Shown here piece after piece: positions 49,723 through 62,288 of a DNA stretch of 64,000 nt. A model generated the notes under the pieces. That model was given only the letters and a program-made list of their open reading frames with translations. It did no database searches and was not told the DNA's origin. Source of the stretch: Amphimedon queenslandica (taxonomy: Eukaryota; Porifera; Demospongiae; Haplosclerida; Niphatidae); the NCBI RefSeq assembly GCF_000090795.2, contig NW_003546553.1:55315-119314 (forward strand), read 5' to 3'. Every line of letters begins with the position of its first letter. The first letter of the stretch is position 1. The translations under genes were made by a program, and so were the position numbers.

Positions 49723-51889
49723 CTAAGTCTTCTGATCTCCTACCGGTAGTAACTGAAATGATTTCAAATTAGAACGAAAATGAGAAATATTATTTTTCCA
49801 AGATAGAAGCGAGTCATGGATGAGGTTCCACTCGTTGAGTCCAAAGGTTCTTCTCACACAGTTCCTATGGAAACAAAACCACACCCACTTTAATCACGAC
49901 CATAATAATAATAGTAATACTTACGTGATGATGACCTTTTCGTTAACATGGTCTATTCTTGCACTTAATAATTTGTACCTAATAGCTAGAAAGAAGTGCA
50001 ATAATGCTCAATAACTATTTATAATTATTGTATTAACCATTAATTAATAACTAATTGAGCTTTTCAGTCTTAACGGAAAGCCTTACTAAATTGACTTACC
50101 ATCTATAACTAGTTGCTCAAAAGAGTCGATGTCAATCTGGAGCTCAGTCAGGCATGAAGCAAACGGTATCTCTGATTCTCCTTCAGCGAGGGAGAGCAAG
50201 GTCAATACCTGTATCTTGTGCTTGCAATGTTCATACTCCAGACCTTAGAAATAATAAAGGAAAGACTAAAGTAGATGTACTAATATATGCCTACCAAGTT
50301 GATCAAGATAGCCTGGATTAGCATCACAGAATTTCAAGAAGGAGCCATACATCCCCGAAGAGAACACTTCCAGTAACTACAAAATCCCATTATTTATAGC
50401 TAAAGGAAAACGTGGGTCTCACTTGATAAATCTTTTCAGAGTATTGTAGCTTTACTGCCTCAATGTCCAACAGGTCACTAAATATGTATCTGTCAGGGTC
50501 ACTTATTGCCATGACAACCAGCTCAGTAACAAGAGTGGAAATATTCTCTTCGTTGTCAGAATCATAAGTGGAGACAAGTTCAGTCAGAGCCCGACAAGAA
50601 ATACTGAAGGAGAAAGAAATAAAATTTTTAAATATGAAAAAAAATTCAGATGGCCATTGAACATGGAAAAAGATGATAAATATGTAGTAAAATTTCTAAG
50701 TCAATTTTTGGAGGCAATAAGAGTAAATATTGGCAAATTTTGTAAAGAATCCATAATATGTTTACAACAACAAGAAATTCAAACCGTCAACAACATACCT
50801 TTTCTTGTCAGTTGTTTTATATAGCTCCCAAACTAGCTTGTACGCTCTTTGCTTCTCATCTATACTAAATGACCAATTCACCATCCATTTCTTTAACTAC
50901 ATGTACATAAAATGATAGTAATTATGTTCAGCAAAAGTGTGTTTAGTGTAACAAAAACTTTCAATGTTAAGTATTACCTTATCAATATCGATGACTAGCT
51001 GTGATCCTAAACCATACTGCACGCTCATCTTTAGCTTGTGCCAAAACACAACCGAAGCCATTCGACTCTTGACATCAAACTGGTAGAACAACAAATCCAA
51101 CCTAAAAGAAATAATATTATTAAATATAACAAAGCAGCGTTTAATGTAAAAAAAATTAACAAATGCTTTGAATGTCATAGTCTTCAGTTGTTTGAATTTA
51201 CAGCAAAAGAGCAAGCGTGTTAAAGGCGTGGCAGGCAACCACACCCACGCCTGACTTCAGACGCAAATTACATCATCACAAGACAAAACGAATTAAGCAT
51301 TCAACATTTACAACTATCAATATTCGATTCCCATACCATGTGTTCCATTCCCATAACATAAACTCACAGTCTGAGTCTCTGTCTCGCATTGCTAGGTGTA
51401 GTGCCAGCCAGAGCTGTACTACAGAGGTCACTGAGTAACTTGGCACTCGATTCCTTGGGGACAATATGCAGCAGCGAAGCTATGCTCAATAATATACTCT
51501 CCAGCTCTGTAATGCATATAGAAAAAGAAAATTAATTAAAATAGTTCCAAAATTAATTAATAATTAGAATCCCACAATAATTAAAATTAATTAAATATAA
51601 CTAATAACAAATCAGCCACACCCACCTTGAATTGTTTTGTCTTGCTTTTCAAAAACATTTCTCATTAAATTAATGACAGAAATGAGTCTTTCTAGAGGCT
51701 CCTTCTCCTCATCTTCTTCCTCATTTGCTTCTATTAGGCCATTTTCTATTAATAGTTTCCTTAATTCCTCTATCTAAAAATTAAAAAATAAAATTTTTAA
51801 ATTAAATAGGGAAAATTCTCCACCTGGGCTCCTTCAGTGAGGTCAATGAATGCTGTAAATGATTTAATGGGGCCCAGGATTTCTGTCAT
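49723..51889 (-). CDS. EIF3M: Translation initiation factor eIF3 subunit M
   Basis: Ten exons: 51824-51889, 51626-51773, 51368-51506, 50978-51101, 50799-50896, 50423-50603, 50295-50376, 50100-50243, 49925-49985 and 49723-49864. They join in phase to give 394 residues (human 374). AFIDLTEGAQIEELRKLL parallels human AFIDISEEDQAAELRAYL; MSVQYG..., DKKK/TTDKK and VRRTFGLNEWNLIHDSLLSWKNNI parallel the human C-terminus (HRTFG..QW..LYDTL..W). The PCI domain covers the second half, including LLSLAEGESEIPFASCLTELQI and AIRYKLLSARIDHVNEKVII. It is a structural subunit of the eIF3 octamer core that helps recruit mRNA to the 40S ribosome. Head-to-head with the kinesin gene. Confidence 0.92.
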
Positions 51890-51936
51890 AGTCTTCCCTC
51901 TCCAACAGAGAATGACCACGTGCCTCACCACTCAAC

Positions 51937-51948
51937 TGCGCATGCGCA
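51937..51948. promoter_or_regulatory. NRF1-type palindrome TGCGCATGCGCA in bidirectional promoter
   Basis: A perfect 12-bp palindrome midway between the eIF3m ATG (51889) and the kinesin ATG (52198). It matches the known NRF1 consensus (YGCGCAYGCGCR). A CACGTG E-box lies beside it at 51917-51922. An E2F-like TTTCCCGCGC is at 52142-52151, near the kinesin start. Confidence 0.6.
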
Positions 51949-52197
51949 CTAAAACCAAAATGTGGGCGGTGTTCAACGTCACACATGCAATATTACGTCA
52001 CTGGTTTATTTACTATTTTTAATTTTATAGTTATCTTTAGCGGGAAAAGAGGCGTGACTTCAGAAAACACGGAAAAGATACGGAAAGGTTTTTGTTGTTG
52101 TTGTCAATGGAGACTCTTCTCCTTGTCTTAGTATCCGGAAACATTTCCCGCGCTTGGTGGTAGAGAAGGAGACACCATAGCACGCTTCTCCCCCAAG

Positions 52198-55100
52198 ATG
52201 TCACAGATAGCAGTATTTGCACGTCTCCGTCCTCCTGACTCTCAGCCATACGAGAAACTCTCTGTAAAAGGGAACAAGATATTCGTGTCCTTTGGTGATA
52301 AAGAAGAAACAGGAAGATATGCTGTGTCCCAATACAGAGAACACTCATTCTCATTTAGACACGTTTTCACACAGTCCTCAACTCAAGAAGAAGTCTATCG
52401 GATTGTCGGAGAGAAGATGGTAGAGAAGTTTCTTCAAGGCTACAACGGGACCATTTTTGCTTACGGACAGACAGCTTCCGGGAAGACCTACACCATTGAA
52501 GGAAGCCCACGCTGTTATGATGAGCGTGGGTTGGCACCGAGGATCATATCCGACGTGTATAAGAGATTGGAGGAGAGGAGAGAGAGGGAGGAAATTAATA
52601 TGCATGTATCGTTTATGGAGATATATCAGGACAGTGCTTATGATTTACTGAACCCAATAAACAGAGGAATAACAATCAATACCGTATTGCCTAAGGTAAT
52701 ATGGTAATATAAGGGAGTGAATTACATTTTCTGATACATGTACATGTACATATGCATAATGCAATGTTGTGTAGAAAGTTTTAGGTGATTCTGATTGAAA
52801 TTAGATTTTTAATGAATTTTGAAAGTTGCTCTAAAATTACATTAAAAATGTCACATTAGAGAGTTATGTTTAAGAATTGTTAATTTTCTTTGATCATTTA
52901 GGAAACCCATACATGTACAGTACATGTACATGGATATGATGATGACTTTATTTCTTTTTAATTATTGATTTCCAGGTTAACATTACTGTGGGCCCCAGTG
53001 GTGAGGTTCTGCTCAAAAACCTCTCAACCCATTTGGCTCCAACAGACCAAGTGGCCATTAATCTTTTATTTGAAGTAAGTAAGATGTCCTATAATTTTAA
53101 TACATGTACAACCATGCATTTTAAACGTCTTTAATCATTTTAAAATTTGATTATACATGTACATGTACATGTATATGTATATTAATATTTTCCCTCTTTA
53201 GGGTTGTACTTGTCGTAAAGTTGCAGAGACAATAATGAACACTTCTTCCTCTCGATCTCACTCCATATACACACTCACCCTCACTGCTCAGGAGCTAGGA
53301 TCAGAAATACGAACTAAGTAAGTCATGTAACATGTACATGTATAAATGTACATGTATTTTTGAAATGTTATTTTAAAAGTAAAAGAATTTAAGTGTATTA
53401 GTTTTAACTGCACGTTTATCTTTGGACTTTATGTATGTTTACTGTACATGTAGGTCAAAACTCCATCTTGTTGATTTGGCTGGCTCAGAGAGGGTAGCCA
53501 AGACTGGTGCTGATGGCATTGTCTTGCAAGAAGCAAAATACATCAACTCATCACTTCACCAGCTGGAGCATGTCATTGTTAGCTTACAGAAGCACTCTTC
53601 TTCCTTCTCCTCCCAGTCACCCACTCACTCAAGACCCAGTAGTAGATTTGTACCATATCGTAATTCACTATTAACTATGATGCTAAGAGATAGTTTAGGA
53701 GGCAACTGTCTTACTTCAATGATAGCTACACTCTCTCCTAATGCTCTGAATATTAATGAGACTGTATCAACTTGTAGATTCTCTCAGAGGGTAGCCTGCA
53801 TATCTAATATTGCCAAGTACGTGGGTAACTTTAAATTTGGTCAGTAAGGCCATTAACTATAGTACAATACATAAATGTGCATTTTTGTTCATGGAAAAAG
53901 CCATGGGTTTTTATAATGCTCAATGAACTTCAAAAATATTTGTCGGAATCAGCTCAAACTTTTTACATAGTATTTAGGACATCGATGTGCATTAGTAAAT
54001 GTAATAAAAATTGGGTTTGTTTTTGGAGTCACTTTTGAGAAAAACCATGGGCTATAACATGTACATGTATAGCCTTTGCTTTTTCTTGAGGAACTTAAAA
54101 ATCCAATTTTGATTTGAACGGTTGTCATTTGTCACTTGATATACATGTACTTTGTAGGCGTAATGAAGAGCTTGACGATAAAGCTGTTATAAAACAATTA
54201 AAGAAAAGAGTGAAAGAGTTAGAAGAGGAACTATCAGCTTTAAAACAACATCAACCTGTGGAGGAACAACAAGCAGAAGTAAGCCAGTTTTATTTTCATT
54301 TTCATTGTTACTTCTCTGAGATAATGAGAGTTTGCAAATTAATTTTATTATTCTTATTAGCTGCCTCTGACTTCAAAAGATAAAAGTTCCTGTCACAAGA
54401 TACTGTATGAATTTCTTCATGGAAATATTGATGATCCTGTGTTAGCAGGTGAGAGACTAGTACTCTAATTAACGAGCATTCCATCCTTTATCCCCTTAGG
54501 CATCAACTCTCCTGTTAAATTCCGTGAGTGTCTCTCAATTATGAAAGAAGTTGTCCTTCATTCTGTTAGAAATAAGAGGAACATCAACAACTTTGATAGC
54601 AATAAGACCGGACCAATTACTAATGGACATGTGGAACACCTCTTCGCCCCTAGCAACCCGGACAAGTTCCCTAGCAACAGTAGTCCCAATGGCAATGCAG
54701 CTAAAAATACTAAACCTTCCACTGATAGTAGCCTTAGCAACGGTGACCATGGCGATAGTGACCGTGGCAACGGTATCCATAGCAATGATTCCCTTGAATT
54801 GAAAAATCATTCTGGAGATGACAGTCCTCTTCCTCTTAAGGCTGTTGGTTGCCGGCTCTCCTCAAAGAGAAAGGAGAGGATTAAAGTAGCAAGGAAGCAG
54901 CTTGAGAATGATATTGCTTGTATGAAACTTCAACTAACGGAAAATCAATTAAAGTTAGTTTTAGAAGCACAATATGCACTGTAGGATTAAATATACATGT
55001 ACATACACATGTACATGTAGCTTATACATTAATTTTATTTCTCCTTTTTCTTTTTTATAGTGGTGATTTAAACTCTGTATCAAGGCCTAGCAAGATAGAA

Positions 55101-55920
55101 TTCCCTCACCAACCCTCACACCATCAACAACATCAAGAGATGTTAATAATGAAAGAGAAAGACTCTTCCTCCACTTCACCTCCTCACCATCAAACAAAAC
55201 ATGAGCACATTTTCACCAAAGATGCCACCACTAGTCCTCCACATTCAAGACTCCCTACTAGTAATAACGCTAACAATAACTATCGTCATGGTAGCTTTAG
55301 AATGCTTAAGACATCACCCGAAGCTCACGGGATTAAGAGGCCCGGTACTCTCGTTACGAATAAAGAGAAAATAACTTTACAAGTGACACCTTCAGATCCT
55401 TTTCCATCCAGTCAGGAAGAAGTGAGTAGACCGTTTATGTAAAATTTTTATTGTTGCTTTGATTTTTTCATTCAGGAGCCTTTGAGATTGTTACAGTTAG
55501 AGAAGCAGCTTGAAATGAAAGAGGCTGCAACAAGACAAAGGTTACTATCACTAAAACGACAGCTTCTAGCTGAGCAAAATAAAGTATGCTCTGGTAGCCC
55601 CGCCCACCCCACAATTATCAGTATCATTACTATAGGAATCTCATGACTCACAGACTCAATCCCATACCCTGCCAAAGATTGGGAATGAGAGTTTTGGAAC
55701 GAAAAAGTACCAACTTGTTTCAACTCAAACCCTAGGACCTTCAGTAGTACCAGCAGTTCAATCCATTAAGAGGAGGGAGGAGAAGGAGGAGCCTGTTGTA
55801 CCAGGTGATGTACATTATGCACTCTCTCATAAGAGACACAGAGAGAGGGTGAACAGAATCAGACAATGTGTGAATGCAGCTGTTGTTATACAGAGGGCAT
55901 GGAGACAATATAAGAATTAA
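52198..55920 (+). CDS. Kinesin-9-type motor (KIF6-like)
   Basis: Exons 52198-52695, 52976-53074, 53202-53317, 53454-53816, 54158-54278, 54361-54448, 54500-54953, 55061-55421, 55476-55583 and 55636-55920 give 830 residues with an N-terminal motor. P-loop GQTASGKT (residues 90-97), switch I NTSSSRSH and switch II DLAGSERVAKTG are intact, as is EAKYINSSLHQLEHVI, close to KIF6 (EAKYIN.SLH.LEQVI). A Ser-rich insertion (KHSSSFSSQSPTHSRPSSRF) lies in the motor before the PYRNSLLT motif. A coiled coil (KQLKKRVKELEEELSALKQ), a Ser/Asn-rich low-complexity stretch, a second coiled coil and a final IQ-like motif (AAVVIQRAWRQYK) follow. Kinesin-9 motors are commonly axonemal; ciliary function is inference. 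KIF9 is the alternative. Confidence 0.87.
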
Positions 55921-56336
55921 TAACTATTGCTTTAGTGACAATGAAAATGAATGGATATAATACATGTATAATGAAGAAATTATATTTTTATTGCTGCAAT
56001 AATAATTGATTATTATTATTGAGTTTAATTTTAATTATGTTGATGATAATTTATTCACAAGATGCATCCATGGTGTGAACAAGGCTAATGCATACATGCA
56101 CTGTATCTGATGTACAGGTGCAGTATTTAAAAGGCATGCTGCGATACTTGAATCAAATGCTTGAAATTTTTTGCTATAATTATTATTCCTTGCATTGTGT
56201 ACATGTACATGTATGCATCTTTGTTTTGCATTTTAGCTGCTAATAAAGTGTCGCATTTTTAAATAAAAGTTATTATACTAATAAATTTATAATAGTAATC
56301 TATGCATACATACAATGTATTGATAAGTATAGTGAT

Positions 56337-56372
<36 letters not shown>
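55921..56372. other. Spacer; microsatellites
   Basis: AT-rich DNA with a (TG)n run at 56338-56372. It ends at the tandem array of small genes. No coding signal. Confidence 0.4.
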
Positions 56373-56375
<3 letters not shown>

Positions 56376-56518
56376 GTATATTTTTCTGTGGTCTCTTGGA
56401 TGCAATGGGCATAGTTCACTGTTCCTGCATTGCTCACAAAAATAATGAGTGGATCTGCAATTGAATATTTGACATCTTTTAACTGTTGCCTTCTTTTTGC
56501 AACCATCACAAACTTTAT
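56373..56518 (-). CDS. Cys-rich terminal exon, array unit 1 (partial gene)
   Basis: The acceptor (CTTTAG) opens a frame in phase 1 that encodes KVCDGCKKKATVKRC, then FNCRSTHYFCEQC and LCPLHPRDHRKIY-stop. The pattern is C-x2-C-x8-C-x5-C-x5-FC-x2-C-x5-CPxH. There is no Met, so an upstream exon is needed; I could not identify it. The frame, length (146 nt) and all Cys are kept in the other three units (58127, 59966, 61771), which argues for coding function. Likely zinc-binding; family unknown. Confidence 0.6.
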
Positions 56519-56658
56519 CTAAAGACTACATGTACATGTGTGTGAATAGATGATAGAAATACAATATACGTTAGTTAACTATTTTATCATGCATGAGTTG
56601 TTATTGGCAGATAGAGGAGAGAAATATTAGCAGTTTAAAGAAGGGGGTTTAAATGTCC

Positions 56659-56919
56659 CTAAGGATTATCCAAGTGGGGATTTTTATTTGCATAATGACG
56701 ACCAATGTGTTTAGGTGCTGGACAATCTTCTGAATTGCGATGCTTATGACAGAATCTGTGTTTTATTTCACAGTCATAGTAAGGGCCTCTTTCATTAACC
56801 ATGTCAGTCGACGTGTTACAACCATTAACAATGCATTTCTACAGAGAGATTAAGGAAGAGAAGCAGCATTATCAATGATACTTAAACTGCCACTATAAGC
56901 AAAGCCTTACGTCAGACAT
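56659..56919 (-). CDS. Small Cys/His-rich protein, array unit 1
   Basis: Exons 56911-56919 (ATG TCT GAC, donor GTAAGG) and 56659-56838 give 62 residues. The pattern is KC-x4-C..., YYDCEIKHRFCHKHRNSEDCP, with C-x5-FC-x2-H-x5-CP resembling the motif in the separate terminal exon. The tail is His/Asn-rich (HIGRHYANKNPHL). No signal peptide is present, so it is probably intracellular and metal-binding; I recognise no named family. It shares 30-50% of residues with the copies at 58439, 60281 and 62075. The exon 1 start is short but splices in frame in every unit. Confidence 0.6.
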
Positions 56920-58126
56920 AGTGAGACTTTAAAGTACTGTAGCTCCTTCCTTTGAAGATTGACGACTTCTTGAAAGCGATAATATAGTTTTCAGAATTTT
57001 TGATCCTTAAAACTGCTAATAATCTCTCCTCGCTTTCTTTTTTTATATTGCATTTTATACTAGCCTTGCTGGCCAAGGGAGGGTGCATCTCATTAACTAA
57101 CTGACTTACCATATTTGGTTATGATTATCGGAACTAGCAACCTTCCGGCCAATCAGATTCCTCTATTCACCAGCAGTTATTAGACACTAGTACTGAACTA
57201 TAACTGACGTCACTCTGTGAATGTATTGCAATATATTCTACTGTTAGGTGGTTTCCCTGGTACAACCCCCTCAACTGACCAATGAAATTGCAGCACGATA
57301 GTTGTTGACATGTTGATCGGCTATCGTCAGTAAGGGGGTTTCCCTGGTAGTGTCCCACTGAGAGGGTGTGTGGAGCAAGACCGATAAACATGTTAATCAT
57401 ATCACATAACATGTTGTGCTGACTGTGTGAGTCTGATGATGACTATCATTATTGAGATAACAAACTCACCACTATCATGTGTCAGTACTTCATAGTACAT
57501 GTACATGTAAATTATGTACTACATACATGTAATATTTTTGGATGTACCTTGTACACATGTACAATAGAGGGTTTGGTAGCCATTTCTGCTAAAGAAGTCC
57601 TGTTATACATTGTATATAGAACTTTTTGTATAGCTTTAGCATTCTTACATGTCCTTCTTAAAGTACATGTGCCTCTTTCTCCCCTCTCTCTCTCTCTCTC
57701 ATTTTATACCAACCTGTTTCACAAGGAATGCCTCTATCGTAGCCAATCAGAATCAGCTATTATTATTATTGTATTCATGCCGTTCCTTGGGGGCTGTTCC
57801 CTGGGGTTTTCCCTCTCAAGTGATACTAACTGATCAATGAATATTCAAATGTTTCTTATTGGTAGGTGGGGCCTATCAGCTGGTGTGACGTAAATGTACA
57901 CTGTACTTATTGTTGTACAATTTGATTACAACAGCACAGTAAGCATACATGTACATGTACATTACATGGACATTGTGTGTTTAATTCATGGCTGGATATA
58001 CATGTAGCTTCACAGTTTTTTATGACATTTAGAAAATTTAATGATGAAATGTATCTAATACTAAATAACAATAATAGATACATGTACACACATTATATTG
58101 ATGGGTATAGTGATATTGTAATTGTG

Positions 58127-58272
58127 TTAGTATATTATTCTGTGGTCTCTTGGATGCAATGGGCATAGTTCACTGTTCCTGCATTGCTCACAGAAATAAT
58201 GTGTCACTCTGCAGCTAAAGAAGTGACATCTTTTAACTGTTGCCTTCTTTTTGCAACCATCACAAACTTTAT
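58127..58272 (-). CDS. Cys-rich terminal exon, array unit 2 (partial gene)
   Basis: Same 146-nt exon as in unit 1, reading CHFFSCRVTHYFCEQC before the conserved LCPLHPRDHR. All Cys are intact. The upstream exon is not identified. Confidence 0.6.
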
Positions 58273-58438
58273 CTAAAGACTACATGAAATAAAGGGAAGG
58301 AGAGAGGGATGGTATCAGTATAATAATAATGTTCAAACTACATGTATGAGTACACTCTGAAAATGTAAAAGAGAGAAGGATCAGTAGTAAAAAAGTTAAA
58401 GAGTTTTGTTCAACTTCAACCAGCTTGTTCCTTAGAGA

Positions 58439-58647
58439 TCATTTATGTGGCTGACTGGGATGTTTAGGGCAGTATTTTTTATTTTGGTGATCATTGCAGA
58501 ATCTATGCTTTTCTTGACAATTATACCACTTCCCATCAGCTACTTTGTCCTTTTTTGTACCACAGCCTGATACAGAGCACTAGAGTTCAATAGGAATATC
58601 TAATTATAACTATAAATGCAAGTAATGTACTCAACCTCTTTGCACAT
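58439..58647 (-). CDS. Small Cys/His-rich protein, array unit 2
   Basis: Exons 58636-58647 (MCKE, donor GTTGAG) and 58439-58579 give 50 residues: CSVSGCGTKKDKVADGKWYNC, EKHRFCNDHQNKKYCPKHPSQPHK-stop. Compared with unit 1, the tail is 12 residues shorter and basic. The reading frame is intact. Confidence 0.6.
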
Positions 58648-59965
58648 CTTGATTGTCTACTAAACTAGAATAATGAGCAACTATTAGCAATACTGACTCT
58701 TTTGACTTTTCTTTGTCGAAACTATTTCTTTTCTTTTTCTAATACTTCGAAGTATTTTGAACTATCCAATAACTACTGATCCTTCTCTCTCGTACTTTTA
58801 TAACCTCTCTCTTCCGGCTGGCTTAGCCGAGAGGGAGGGTGCATCTCATTAACTAAATGACTTACCATATTTGGTTATAATTATCGGAGCTAGCAACCTT
58901 CCGGCCAATCAGATTCCTCTATTCACCAGCAGCTATTAGACACTAGTACTGAACTATAACTGACGTCACTCTGTGAATGTATTGCAATATATTCTACTGT
59001 TAGGTGGTTTCCCTGGTACAGCCCCTCAACTGACCAATGAAATTGCAGCACGATAGTTGTTGACATGTTGATCGGCTATCGTCAGCAAGGGGGTTTCCCT
59101 GGTAGTGTCCCACTGAGAGGGTGTGTGGCTTATGCTGAGCAAGACCGATAAGCATGTTAATCATATCACATAACATGTTGTGCTGACTGTGTGAGTGTGA
59201 TGATGACTATCATTATTGACATAGCAAACTCATCATTATACTATGTCAGTACTTTATAGTATGTACTCTACATATACATGTATTATATACATGTACTGTA
59301 CATGTACATCTATTCTTGAACTAGTGATGGCCTGATAGGTAGATAGAGGGTTGGGTAGCCATTCCTGTTAAAGAATGATCCTTTTGGTAAACAACAGAAC
59401 AGTTTTATTCAGCTTTAGGACACTTCTTATTTTGTACCTCCTCTCTCGATCGATCCCTCTCCCCCTCTCTTTTTATACCACCTTTTTTCCGAGAAATGCC
59501 TCATGTACACTTATTGTCGTAGCCAATCAAAATCACCCAAACACTAGCTATTATTATTATTGTATTCATGCCGTCCCTTGGGGGGTGTTCCCTGGGGTTT
59601 CCCCTCTCAAGTGATAGTAACTGATCGATGAATGTTCAAATGTTTCTTATTGGTACTTGTAGGTGGGGACTATCAGCTGGTGTGACGTACATGTACTCTC
59701 ATTGCCGTAGATACATGTAAATATGATTACAGTAAACATACTGTACAGACAATGTGTGTTAGTATTGATTGATGGCTGGAAATAAGTTGACAGATCTTTT
59801 GTAAATTATCATTCATAAATTTAATAATTGAAAATGAATGAGTATAGCTAGTACAATAATAATAATAATAATAATGTACACACTGATGAATGTTCATGTA
59901 CATACAGTACATAAAGTAGATTATATTGATAAGTATAGTGATTTGTGTGTGTGTGTGTGTGTGTG

Positions 59966-60111
59966 TTAGTATACTATTCTGTGGTCTCTTGGATGCAATG
60001 GGCATAGTTCACTGTTCCTGCATTGCTCACAGAAATAATGAGTAAGTCTGCAGCTAAACAAGTGACATCTTTTAAGTGTTGCCTTCCTCTTGCAGCCATC
60101 ACAAACTTTTT
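59966..60111 (-). CDS. Cys-rich terminal exon, array unit 3 (partial gene)
   Basis: Reads KVCDGCKRKATLKRCHLFSC, then LTHYFCEQC and LCPLHPRDHRIVY-stop. Differences from the sister exons are mostly conservative. The upstream exon is not identified. Confidence 0.6.
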
Positions 60112-60280
60112 CTAAAGACTATAATAATTGAGACATTAAAACAATACTTTTAAATAATAGTCAAATGAATAGTAGACACACACTCAGTACATGTACATGT
60201 ACATGTTGAAGTACAACAGAGAGAGAAGGATTAGTAGTTTCTAAACAAAAGAGAGCAAGAGGGAGAGAAAGTGAGCAGTT

Positions 60281-60509
60281 TCAGTTATGCCCATAAGGAT
60301 TCTTATTTGCGCTGCCTCTATGATGAGGGCAGTAGTCTTTGTTCCTGTGACTCTCACAGAACCTGTGTCTGATACCGCAATGGTACCAAATGCCGTCTTT
60401 TACATTTGTTTGTGATGTTCTACAGTTATGGACAGAGCACTAGAATGTTTAGTAATTGGAATTATAATGATTATACATGCAAATTATATCACTGAACCTG
60501 ATGGCACAT
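60281..60509 (-). CDS. Small Cys/His-rich protein, array unit 3
   Basis: Exons 60498-60509 (MCHQ) and 60281-60439 give 56 residues: CSVHNCRTSQTNVKDGIWYHC, RHRFCESHRNKDYCPHH, with a tail RGSANKNPYGHN like that of unit 1. This copy mixes features of units 1 and 2, consistent with exchange among units. Confidence 0.6.
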
Positions 60510-61770
60510 GATTTTCTGTTTGATCTCTGATTGAAAGAGTAATTTTTTCAAGATTTAAGTGGCACTGATTTTCCTTAGTAGCTTTTTTCCTTTCTAACAC
60601 TTCAAAGTATTTCGAACTATCCAATAACTACCGATCCTTCTCTCTCGTACTTTTATAACCTCTCTCTTCCGGCTGGCTCAGCCGAGAGGGAGGGTACGTC
60701 TCGTTAACTAAATGACTTACCATATTTGGTTATGATTATCGGAGCTAGCAACCTTCCGGCCAATCAGATTCCTCTATTCACCAGCAGCTATTAGACACTA
60801 GTACTGAACTATAACTGACGTCACTCAGTAAGTGTATTGCAATATATTCTACTGTTGAGTGGCTTCCTCTCACATGACTCTAACGATGGTGCTGCTAGGG
60901 GTTTCCCCAGGGAGTGTCCTGTGTACGATATTGCAAGACAATGTGTATGTGCTGACTGGTCATCAATATCAATGTGTTGACACTGGAATGATGTGAGTCA
61001 GCACTGTTGTCAATGTTATGGTTCTGATTGTAAATTGACATCAATCATAATATTAGGTATATTATATCATAGTGTGTTATTTTTAGACACACTCCAATGC
61101 TTCTGGGCATGTAATAACAATTATACATGTTATTATTAAAGAGTAATCCTTTTGGTAGACAACAGAACACTTTGTACAGCTTTAGGACACTTTTTACATG
61201 TCCTTGTAAAACTACATGTGCCTCTTTCTCCTCTCTCTCTCTCTCTCATTTTATACCAACCTGTTTCCCAAGGAATGCCTCTATCGTAGCCAATCAGAAT
61301 CACCCAAGCACTAGCTATTATTATTATTGTATTCATGCCGTCCCTTGGGGGGTGTTCCCTCGGGTTTCCCCTCTCAAGTGATACTAACTGATCAATGAAT
61401 GTTCAAATGTTTCTTATTGGTATGTGGGGACTATCAGCTGGTGTGACGTACATGTACTTATTATTGTCATTGCTGTAGATACAACATTTTACATGTAAAT
61501 ATGATTACAGTAAACATGCAGACAATGTCTGTTAGTATTGAATGATGGCTGGAACTGACTTGACAGTTCTTTGTAATATTAATATCATTTACATGTATAA
61601 ATTTAATAATTGAAAATGAATAAGTATTGCTAATACAATAATAATAATAATATGTACACACTGATGAATGTTCATGTACATACATACATACAGTACATAA
61701 AGTAGATTATAGTGATATTGATACATGTACATGTACATGTAAGTATAGTGATATTGTGTGTGTGTGTGTG

Positions 61771-61916
61771 TTAGTATATTATTCTGTGGTCTCTTGGATG
61801 CAATGGGCATAGTTCACTGTTCCTGCATTGCTCACAGAAATAATGTGTCACTCTGCAATTAAACAGGTGACATCTTTTAACTGTTGCCTTCTTTTGACAT
61901 CCATCACAAACTTTAT
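61771..61916 (-). CDS. Cys-rich terminal exon, array unit 4 (partial gene)
   Basis: Reads KVCDGCQKKATVKRCHLFNC, THYFCEQC and LCPLHPRDHRIIY-stop. It is intact although its partner gene in the same unit is frameshifted. Confidence 0.6.
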
Positions 61917-62074
61917 CTAAAGACTACATGAAATAAAGGGAAGGAGGGTATCATTTGATATGTTCAAACTACACTGTACATGTACGCCACACTGATATTC
62001 TAAAAAGTGAGAGAGAAGGATTAGTAGTTTTTGAAAGTTAAAGAGTCAAATGCAACCAGCTTGTTTCTTAGGGA

Positions 62075-62288
62075 TCATTTATGTGCCTGACCAGGATGAT
62101 GAGGGCAGTAATCTTTATTTTGGTGATCATCGCAGAACCTATGCTTTACTTTGCAATTATACCACTTCCCATCAGCTACTCCATCTCTTTTGTGTCTTAC
62201 AGCCTGATACAGAGCACTAGAGTTCAATAGGAATAGGTACAATGTAACCACATGTGTACATGTAAATAATATACTCAACCTCTGTCAT
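62075..62288 (-). pseudogene. Small Cys/His-rich gene, array unit 4, frameshifted
   Basis: Exons 62280-62288 (MTE) and 62075-62216. The second exon starts CSVSGCKTQKR and then, compared with unit 2, has one extra base around 62180-62190. The spliced frame therefore stops at 62172-62174, while the conserved VADGKWYNCKVKHRFCDDHQNKDYCPHHPGQAHK lies in the next frame. A sequencing error cannot be excluded. Confidence 0.6.
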
